From: CBFGWV01 sp965652545
Lineage (GTDB): Bacteria > Pseudomonadota > Gammaproteobacteria > Competibacterales > Competibacteraceae
Direction: 5' to 3'
NCBI GenBank assembly: GCA_965652545.1
Contig: CBFGWV010000126.1
Span: forward strand, 1-13,199
Length of the DNA stretch: 13,199 nt
Part shown: piece by piece, positions 7,135-13,199 of the stretch
Numbering within the stretch: the stretch's first letter is position 1
How the letters are laid out: every line of letters begins with the position of its first letter
The notes under the pieces: model-generated
Databases searched by the model: none
Seen by the model: the letters and a program-made list of their open reading frames with translations, nothing else
Told to the model about the DNA's origin: nothing
Position numbers and translations under genes: made by a program

Positions 7135-10100
7135 TCACTCGATACCGGCGCGGCGCGCGATCAGCAGATCGATGGCACCCAATACCTCGTGCAACGCGCC
7201 TTCCAATGGTGTGAGGGCGTCGCGGGCGGGGCTGTGACCGGCGGCGAGCGCCGCTTCCAGCGTCCTGGCCTCATCGGCCAGGGCGTGCGCACCGATGGTT
7301 TCGGCAAGGCCCTTGAGGGTATGCAGGAGACGATGGGCGACCTCCTGCTCACCGGCGTGCAGGGCATCCTGCAGGCGGGCGATGGCGGTCGACTGTTGCT
7401 CGCGGAAGCGGCTGAGCACATTGAGCAGCAAGTGCTGGTCGCCATCCATGTGCCGTAGCCCGTCGCTCAGACAGATACCCGGCAGTCGTCCGGGCAGGCC
7501 GCTGCCATCGTCCAGGGTGGACGGCGGCAGCCATTGGGCGATCGCCTCCAGCAGCCTGGCCATGGCGAACGGCTTGACCACATGACCGTCCATGCCCGCC
7601 TGGATGCAACGCTCGCGGTCCTCTGGGAGCACGCTGGCGGTCATGGCCAGTACCGGCAGGCCCTGGCCGTCGGCGCGCTGGCGGATGGCGCGAGTGGCGG
7701 TCAGCCCGTCCATGCCGGGCATCTGTACATCCATCAGAACCAGGTCGACGGCCTGGCGATCCAACTGACGCAAGGCCTCACGGCCGTCGGCCGCTTCGAT
7801 CACCTCGGCACCGCTGCGCATCAGCAGCTTGCGCGCCACGTCGCGGTTGATGTCATTGTCATCGACCACAAGAATGCGCCGCCCGTTGAGGGGCAGCTCG
7901 AGCGGCGTGGCTGCCGGTGCGGCGGCCAGCGGCTTGCCGTACAGCAGCTCGAGCAACAGCCTGTGCAAGGCGCCGGCAAGCACCGGCTTGGCCAGTATTG
8001 CCCGCCCGTGCTGTTCCCACCGGGCCACCCCGCGGCCAGGCTCGGCGGACATGACCACAAACGGTATCGCACGCCCTTCGGGTGCCAGCCGATCGAGCCA
8101 GGCATCGGAGTCCACCTGCGCCGTATCGGCGATCAACAGCAGCCGTGGCAAGGAGGCCAGGCGCCCGCTTTCGAGGGTGGCGAGCAACTCGTCCACAGTC
8201 TCGAAGCCCAGGGCCACCGCACCTGACTGCTCGAGGAGGTTCATCACCACATGACGGGCGCGCTGGTGCGGCTCGACCACGACGACGACGGGGTGATCGG
8301 TAAAGCGTTCCAAGGGCTGCTGGTCGGGGTCCACCGCCAGCGGCAGAGTGACCTCGAAGGCGCTGCCCTCGCCCGGGGCGCTGAACGCCTGGATGCGTCC
8401 GCCCATGGCGCGAGCCAGATGACGGCAGATCGTCAAGCCCAGCCCGGTGCCGCCGTAGCGCCGGCTGACGGATTCGTCCGCTTGGGCGAAGGCATCGAAC
8501 AGGCGCTCGATATGCTCAGCGGGCATGCCGATTCCGGTATCGCGTACCCGAAAACGCAATATCAGGCGGTCGTCACGGCGTTGGTGCAGCTCGATCGCCA
8601 GCTCGACCTCACCCCGCTCGGTGAACTTGACCGCGTTGCCGCACAGGTTGATGAGGATCTGGGTCAATCGTCCGGCATCGCCCACGAAACGCCGTGGCAG
8701 GCCTGGGTCCAGGCGCACGATCAGTTCGACCGGCTTGCCGGCCAGCGGGGTGCGGGTGACGCCGCAGACCGTATCGAGCACCGACTCGAGCAGGAACGGC
8801 GCCTGCTCCAGCGTGAACTTGCCCGCCTCGATCCGCGACAGGTCGAGGATGTCATTGACCACCGCCATCAAGGCCTTGGAGGCGTGCCCGAGCTTGCTGA
8901 CATAGTCGGTTTGCAGGGGGTTCAACGGGGTGGTGTCCAGCAGTTGGGTGAGCCCCACCACCGCATTGAGCGGCGTGCGGATCTCGTGGCTCATGCGTGC
9001 CAGGAAGTCGCTCTTCGCCGTGTTGGCCCGCTCGGCATCGTGACGGGCGTCGGAGAGGGCGGCCTCCATGGATTTGCGGTCGTTGATGTCCACCCAATAC
9101 CCGTTCCACACCACGCTGCCGTCGGCACGAAAGCGCGGCTCGGCATGCCCGTGCATCCAGCGCACACGGCCGTCGGCGCAGCGCATGCGAAAGTCGTGCT
9201 GCCAGGTCGTCAGCGCGTTGGCCGCCTCGCGCATGGAGTCGTCCACCGCCTTGCGGTCCTCATCGACAATGGCATCGAGCACGCGGGTGAAATCGGCCAT
9301 GGCCTCGGCCGCGCTCAAGCCGACCAGCGTCTTAATACGGCTGCTGACGAAGGCCAGGCGCCGGCCCCCGTCTTTGGTACGGATGAACTGGTACACCGCG
9401 CCGGGCAGGTTCTCGGTGATGGCCAGCAACTGCGCATGAGCGTCGTCGGCTTCGATTTCGGCCGCCCGTCCGTGCCGCACGGCGCGGCGCAGTCGATAGT
9501 TCCACAACGCCAGCACCGCCAGTAGAACCGCGAGGAGTACCACCGCCAATGGCAGTGGGCGCGCCCAAGGCGGCCAATCTCCGGTTTTCGGCAGCGGGCC
9601 GAGCCAGCGCTGGGCGATGCGCTCGCGCTCGCCCGGTGGCAGGGCGAGCAGCGCGCGGTCGAGCAGCGGCTTCAGCGGCGCCAGGTCGGGGTGCAGTTCC
9701 AGACGTACGCTTTGTGCGAACTGAGCCAGAGGCACGGCGACCGCAAGCCGCCCCAGGTACGCCTCCTGAATAAGGGCATTGGCCAGCGGCGCCGCTGCCA
9801 TGGCGGCCGCGGCCTCGCCCTTGTCGACGGCATCCAGGGCCTGGCGCAGAGAGGGAAATGTGGCGAGTGCCAGATCCGGCGCCAGACGCCGGATCTGTTC
9901 GGCGTCGGAGTACGCGCCGACCAGCGCCAGCGGCCCACCGTCCAGGTCGCTGAGTGCGCCGATATACGGCGCATCCAGACGGGTGATCAGTACCGCCGGC
10001 AAGGTGATCAATGGGGCGCTGAGCACATGCTCGCGCTCTGGATTGAGGTCTACGGCGGTAAGAATATCGATGCGCCGCTCATCCAGTGCGGTGTGCAAAC

Positions 10101-11181
10101 TGTCGCGATCGAGCTCGGGCACGATCTGGATGGTCAGCCCCAACTGGGCTTGCGCCAAGCTGAGGTACTCGGCCACGATGCCGCGGTGACGACCTTCGGC
10201 GTCGAAGAAATCCAGCGGCTGGGCGTTGGCATCCGCGCCATAGCGCAGGGCCGGCAGCCCATCGAGCCAGGCGCGCTCTTCCGCCGTCAGTGGCAGGGGC
10301 GGTGGTGTGTCCAGACGCAGGTCCGGCAGGGTCGGTATCCAGCGCTGACGGAGGGCGCGGTGGTCGTCGTCCGCCAGTTGGAACAGGGCGTTGTCCAATG
10401 CCTGCACCAATTGCGGGGCATCGAGGCGAACGGCAATGCGCAGATCGCCGGTGCGCAGTTGCGGAGCCGGGGCGGCGATCACCAGGTTGGACAGCAGGTG
10501 GCGCTCGATCAGGGTGCTGGCCGAGGGCAGTAAGCCGACATACGCATCGGCCTTGGCCGCGGCGACGTCCTCCAGCGCCTCGCGGGTATCGGCGACCAGA
10601 CGCAGATCGATCTCCGGATGACGGGTACTGAGGATGCGCTGGAGGGCGTAGCCGGACTCCACCGCCACCGTGCGTCCGCCGAGGTCGGCGAGGCTTTGAA
10701 TGTCATTGCTGTCGCGGCGTCTGACGATCACCGGCAAGGTATCGATGAAGGCGCTGGTGAAGCGCATGCGGGGGGTGCGGTCCGGGGTGCTGGCCACTGC
10801 CGGGGTGAGGTCGATCTCACCGTCGATCAGCGCCTGTTCGACATCCGCCCAGGTCTGGAACAGACGGTAGTCGAGCCGCACGTCGCTGCGCGCGGCCAGC
10901 AGCGCGAGGTAGTCGACCGCCAGCCCCTCGGGCCGGCTTTGCGCATCGAGTTGGTAATAAGGTGGGAAAGGGTCGCTGGAGATCCCCACGACAAAAGGCT
11001 GATGCGCATCCAGCCATTGCCGTGTGGCCGGAGCGAGTTGGACCGTGCCGGTCTCCTGCGCGACTGCGCTGGAGGCGGCCAAGGCCACGCACAAGGCGAG
11101 CAGCACGGCGACCCAACGGATGGGCCACCCCACGTTCGATACCCTTGTGGCGATCTCGCCGATGGATCGCCTGCTGGACAC
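7135..11181 (-). CDS. BvgS/EvgS-like hybrid sensor histidine kinase with tandem Venus-flytrap domains
   Basis: This is a 1348-residue membrane sensor carrying a full four-step phosphorelay in one chain. An N-terminal signal segment (about 21-41, ending in A-V-A before QE) leads into two periplasmic SBP_bac_3 domains. VFT1 (about 60-282) has PPYY and TPDR (R135). VFT2 (about 309-527) has PER (R383) but lacks the aromatic-rich entry motif. A membrane segment at about 543-561 is followed by a linker helix, a PAS domain (about 587-703), HisKA with phospho-acceptor H732 in SHEIRTPLN, and HATPase with N-box N845/N849, DTGIGMP (881-887) and GGTGLGL (910-916). Receiver 1 (about 963-1082) is partly degenerate. 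Receiver 2 (about 1102-1214) is intact: D1107/D1108, phospho-acceptor D1151, T1181, K1203. HPt (about 1245-1345) has H1287 in LLHTLKG. The GTG start at 11181 is set by a perfect AGGAGGT 6 nt upstream. The ligand and output are unknown. BvgS/EvgS are usually encoded beside their regulator; none is present here, so the partner must lie elsewhere or beyond the window. Confidence 0.93.
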   Translation of the reverse strand: MSSRRSIGEIATRVSNVGWPIRWVAVLLALCVALAASSAVAQETGTVQLAPATRQWLDAHQPFVVGISSDPFPPYYQLDAQSRPEGLAVDYLALLAARSDVRLDYRLFQTWADVEQALIDGEIDLTPAVASTPDRTPRMRFTSAFIDTLPVIVRRRDSNDIQSLADLGGRTVAVESGYALQRILSTRHPEIDLRLVADTREALEDVAAAKADAYVGLLPSASTLIERHLLSNLVIAAPAPQLRTGDLRIAVRLDAPQLVQALDNALFQLADDDHRALRQRWIPTLPDLRLDTPPPLPLTAEERAWLDGLPALRYGADANAQPLDFFDAEGRHRGIVAEYLSLAQAQLGLTIQIVPELDRDSLHTALDERRIDILTAVDLNPEREHVLSAPLITLPAVLITRLDAPYIGALSDLDGGPLALVGAYSDAEQIRRLAPDLALATFPSLRQALDAVDKGEAAAAMAAAPLANALIQEAYLGRLAVAVPLAQFAQSVRLELHPDLAPLKPLLDRALLALPPGERERIAQRWLGPLPKTGDWPPWARPLPLAVVLLAVLLAVLALWNYRLRRAVRHGRAAEIEADDAHAQLLAITENLPGAVYQFIRTKDGGRRLAFVSSRIKTLVGLSAAEAMADFTRVLDAIVDEDRKAVDDSMREAANALTTWQHDFRMRCADGRVRWMHGHAEPRFRADGSVVWNGYWVDINDRKSMEAALSDARHDAERANTAKSDFLARMSHEIRTPLNAVVGLTQLLDTTPLNPLQTDYVSKLGHASKALMAVVNDILDLSRIEAGKFTLEQAPFLLESVLDTVCGVTRTPLAGKPVELIVRLDPGLPRRFVGDAGRLTQILINLCGNAVKFTERGEVELAIELHQRRDDRLILRFRVRDTGIGMPAEHIERLFDAFAQADESVSRRYGGTGLGLTICRHLARAMGGRIQAFSAPGEGSAFEVTLPLAVDPDQQPLERFTDHPVVVVVEPHQRARHVVMNLLEQSGAVALGFETVDELLATLESGRLASLPRLLLIADTAQVDSDAWLDRLAPEGRAIPFVVMSAEPGRGVARWEQHGRAILAKPVLAGALHRLLLELLYGKPLAAAPAATPLELPLNGRRILVVDDNDINRDVARKLLMRSGAEVIEAADGREALRQLDRQAVDLVLMDVQMPGMDGLTATRAIRQRADGQGLPVLAMTASVLPEDRERCIQAGMDGHVVKPFAMARLLEAIAQWLPPSTLDDGSGLPGRLPGICLSDGLRHMDGDQHLLLNVLSRFREQQSTAIARLQDALHAGEQEVAHRLLHTLKGLAETIGAHALADEARTLEAALAAGHSPARDALTPLEGALHEVLGAIDLLIARRAGIE
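9871..9897. repeat. Perfect 11-bp inverted repeat inside the kinase gene
   Basis: Bases 9871-9881 (CAGATCCGGCG) are exactly complementary to 9887-9897 (CGCCGGATCTG), separated by the 5-nt loop CCAGA. The element lies within the codons for VFT2 residues around 429-437 (IRRLAPDLA), so it would fold as a GC-rich hairpin in the kinase mRNA. No T-run follows on either strand, so it is not a standard terminator. It may be chance in GC-rich coding DNA. Confidence 0.5.
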
Positions 11182-11187
11182 CTCGAT

Positions 11188-11194
11188 ACCTCCT
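11188..11194 (-). promoter_or_regulatory. Strong Shine-Dalgarno of the sensor kinase
   Basis: The minus strand reads AGGAGGT, a full anti-16S match, 6 nt before the GTG at 11179-11181. It decides the kinase start in favour of this GTG over the later in-frame GTG codons (residues 17 and 24) and implies efficient initiation despite the non-ATG codon. Confidence 0.8.
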
Positions 11195-11249
11195 GCCGTT
11201 ACGGGTGGACTTTACCTTGTCCTGATGCAACGGTCTGCGGCCGGGTGGC

Positions 11250-11277
11250 CGTATCCGATGCGCTCGATCGACGTCAA
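11250..11277 (-). promoter_or_regulatory. Possible sigma-70 promoter for the sensor kinase
   Basis: In the 157-bp gap upstream of the kinase, the minus strand carries TTGACG (11272-11277) as a -35 candidate, 16 bp before GATACG (11250-11255) as a weak -10. The -35 matches consensus at five of six bases and the -10 at three of six. The position, about 70 bp upstream of the GTG, is plausible. A promoter is expected here because the gene has its own leader and strong ribosome binding site, but the match is weak. Confidence 0.3.
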
Positions 11278-11338
11278 GTGTTCGAGTTCCGGACAGTCCC
11301 GTATTTGCTAGCCGCCAAGTTCGCGGCCTTCGTGTTGA

Positions 11339-13199
11339 TTAACGGTGGCGTAACGTACGTTGTAGTTCATTCGCCGTGGCTTCGCTCGAAAGCCGTACCG
11401 GATCGGTCGGTGCGAGTATCCATCCGAAGTCGTCGGTGAAAACCGTCTCGAAGTACGGATGCAGGCCCCGTGTATCGAGTGCCACGACTCGGTTGCCGAT
11501 GATCAGCAAGTCGGCGTCGTGCCGGGCGAGGATGGCGGCCAGTTCCTGGCCGGGCAACAATTCGTACTGGCCGGTGGCCGTCACGCCCTTGAAAAGCTGG
11601 TGATAGCGGCCCGGGCCGAACCAATCGCCCACGACCTGACCGGGAAAATGATAAGCGGCGCTCTCCAGATCGACTTGGAAAACCGTTGGATCCGGGTCGT
11701 CCGCCAGACGCCGGCCGGCCTCCAGCATCAGGCCCGCGCCTTTGACCGACTGTGCCAGGTAGCGGGTTTCACCCTCGGCGACGATGGCGTGGGCGATCCG
11801 CGCATGGCGCCAGCCGAGAATCCCCGCGACCAGCAGGACGATGGCCGCGGCGGCCGTCATCACGGTACGGCCGTTCAGGGGCGGCACCAGCGGGGGTACG
11901 AGGCTGACTAGGCGCTGGGCGATGAATATGAGGACGATACCGGCCAGCGGAATGGCCGGCATGATGTAACGCTCAACCTGCGAGCTGAAAAACCAAACCA
12001 CATAGAGGCTCAGCGTGATGGCCGACACGGTCCGCAGCCCCGGGCCCAGGCGGCGGACCCAGACCCACACGAGGGCGGGTGCAAGCAGTTGCACGGCCGA
12101 GATGCGTGCCGCCGCCAACGGCAGTTGCGCAAGTGTCTTGTCGGTGCCGTGGAGGGCTTGCTCGGCGTACTGCCTGGCCATGTCGGCGGCATCCCAGTAC
12201 CGGTAGCCGAATACGCTGGAGGCGATGGGGTGGACGGGGTTGCCGCTGTACCACGCGTTGCGCGCATACCAGAAGCCACCGACCAGCACCGCCGTGGCGG
12301 TGAACAGCAGGGCGGGACGCAGGCTGCGACCCTGGACGAGCAAGGCAAGCCCGAGCAGACCGAAGGCGGGCAGGGCGAAGTATTTAGTGCCGATGGCGCC
12401 GCCCATGGCCAGACCGCCGAGCAGCAGCCAGCCGTTGTGCCGGGGTTCCTGCTCCACCCACAAGGCGGTCGCCACGATGCTGACGCTCACCAGGAATGTC
12501 AGCGTAAGGTCCACGTAGGCCAGATCGAGATGCAACCTGATCAACGGCGTGGCCAGGAGCACGGCGACGGCCCCCACGGCGGCGACGCGCTCGCGCAACC
12601 AATGGCGGGCCGCCCCCCAGACGAGCACGGTAGTGAACACACCTACCAGCCAGCACAAGGCTTGGACCAGGTCGCTCCCGCCGAGACCTAATCCCTGCGC
12701 GAACAGCAGATGCATGTGGTGCGGCAGCAGGGGAAAGCGTCGGTACGGGTCCAGCACCAGCCCGCCCGCGTCGAGATACTCACGGGCGTACGGCAGGTGG
12801 TACATGGTGTCGTCCCAATAATGCGGTGGGATCACCACATCGGGCACGACAGCAATGAGCACCGCCAGGAACGGCAGCAATAGTGCATCGTCGCGATCGG
12901 GCACCAGCCCCGCAAAGGCCCCGCGGCCGGCCCAACCGGCCAGTGCCGACAGTACCAGCCCATGGACGACCACGGCCGGGCCGGTCGCCAGCAGTCCGGC
13001 ACAGGCCAGCAGCAGCGCGATGAGCATCGCCAGGACCAGGCCAGAGGCGAACGCCAGGCTCAGGCGCAGGGGTAGGTTGAGCGCGCCGATGCGCCCCCTG
13101 GTCAGGCGGTGGCTCAAGGCCAACCCCTGGCATAGGAGCAGCGTGCCGATCAGGCCGGTCAGGCCCAGCGTGGCGAACAGCTGCCCAAGGAACCCCGAT
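11339..13199 (-). CDS. GT-C (GT39-like) integral membrane glycosyltransferase, 5' end outside window
   Basis: This is a multi-pass membrane protein resembling bacterial GT39/ArnT/PMT-type transferases, which move a sugar from a polyprenyl-phosphate carrier to a lipid, glycan or protein on the periplasmic side of the inner membrane. Numbered from a TTG at 13121-13123, hallmarks are the acidic pair D104-D105 in HYWDDTMYHLPYAREYL (first periplasmic loop, the usual catalytic site), IGTKYFALPAFG (244-255), FWYARNAWYSGNPVHP (284-299, like the family's RNW-TGNP-YP motif) and VERYIMPAIPLAG (383-395). A soluble tail of about 150 residues follows the last membrane helix (about 421-437). That TTG is probably not the true start: the frame stays open to the edge, and the 25 upstream codons encode another hydrophobic stretch (FLGQLFATLGLTGLIGTLLL), likely a membrane helix. 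The donor and acceptor cannot be told from sequence. The stop is TAA at 11339-11341, with a 157-bp gap to the kinase gene. Confidence 0.85.
   Translation of the reverse strand, partial: SGFLGQLFATLGLTGLIGTLLLCQGLALSHRLTRGRIGALNLPLRLSLAFASGLVLAMLIALLLACAGLLATGPAVVVHGLVLSALAGWAGRGAFAGLVPDRDDALLLPFLAVLIAVVPDVVIPPHYWDDTMYHLPYAREYLDAGGLVLDPYRRFPLLPHHMHLLFAQGLGLGGSDLVQALCWLVGVFTTVLVWGAARHWLRERVAAVGAVAVLLATPLIRLHLDLAYVDLTLTFLVSVSIVATALWVEQEPRHNGWLLLGGLAMGGAIGTKYFALPAFGLLGLALLVQGRSLRPALLFTATAVLVGGFWYARNAWYSGNPVHPIASSVFGYRYWDAADMARQYAEQALHGTDKTLAQLPLAAARISAVQLLAPALVWVWVRRLGPGLRTVSAITLSLYVVWFFSSQVERYIMPAIPLAGIVLIFIAQRLVSLVPPLVPPLNGRTVMTAAAAIVLLVAGILGWRHARIAHAIVAEGETRYLAQSVKGAGLMLEAGRRLADDPDPTVFQVDLESAAYHFPGQVVGDWFGPGRYHQLFKGVTATGQYELLPGQELAAILARHDADLLIIGNRVVALDTRGLHPYFETVFTDDFGWILAPTDPVRLSSEATANELQRTLRHR

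Noticed and set aside
1959..7458. Long open frames on the plus strand (about 600 codons each) covering recB and recC almost end to end
   Set aside because: The first is codon-aligned antisense to recB, so a stop would need TTA, CTA or TCA codons in the sense gene, which are rare in GC-rich DNA; the others lie antisense to recC and probably have the same cause. The proteins are low-complexity and resemble no family, while the sense genes are unmistakable.
8251..9525. 424-codon plus-strand frame opposite the kinase
   Set aside because: It is antisense to the PAS-HisKA-HATPase region, which has clear, ordered catalytic motifs on the minus strand.
11311..11327. GCCGC/GCGGC hairpin just after the glycosyltransferase stop, considered as a terminator
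   Set aside because: It has a 5-bp stem with a 7-nt loop and no following T-run on the minus strand; too weak to call.

Overview
The window looks like chromosomal DNA of a GC-rich gammaproteobacterium. The evidence is a recC-recB pair whose RecC N-terminus aligns almost without gaps to the enterobacterial protein as I recall it, a BvgS/EvgS-type hybrid sensor kinase, and strongly G/C-biased third codon positions. I cannot name the genus. There are no RNA genes, CRISPR arrays, transposases, integrases or attachment sites that I can see, and the DNA is almost fully coding on the minus strand.

Layout from left to right: (1) Bases 2-244, plus strand, are the 3' end of an acidic gene with EF-hand-like calcium-binding loops. 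It converges on everything else in the window. (2) After a 97-bp convergent gap, recB (342-3833) and recC (3820-7062) lie on the minus strand in the order recC then recB, with a 14-bp overlap. They encode the helicase-nuclease and the Chi-scanning subunit of exonuclease V. The usual third gene, recD, does not follow recB. (3) Upstream of recC, after a 72-bp gap, is a 1348-residue hybrid sensor kinase on the same strand (7135-11181). It has a signal peptide, two periplasmic Venus-flytrap (SBP_bac_3) domains, one membrane segment, PAS, HisKA, HATPase, two receiver domains and a C-terminal HPt. It starts with GTG behind a perfect AGGAGGT. No response regulator gene is present. (4) Upstream of that, after a 157-bp gap holding a possible promoter, is a multi-pass GT-C (GT39-like) membrane glycosyltransferase whose reading frame runs off the right edge.

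Functionally these are three separate themes: recombinational repair of double-strand breaks (RecBC), envelope signal sensing (kinase) and lipid-linked sugar transfer (glycosyltransferase). All three are transcribed in the same direction, but only recC-recB is clearly a translationally coupled operon.

I found no convincing new biological system. The points most worth checking are the missing recD, RecC substitutions at positions reported for Chi recognition, a partly degenerate first receiver and no partner regulator in the kinase, and a perfect 11-bp hairpin inside the kinase gene.
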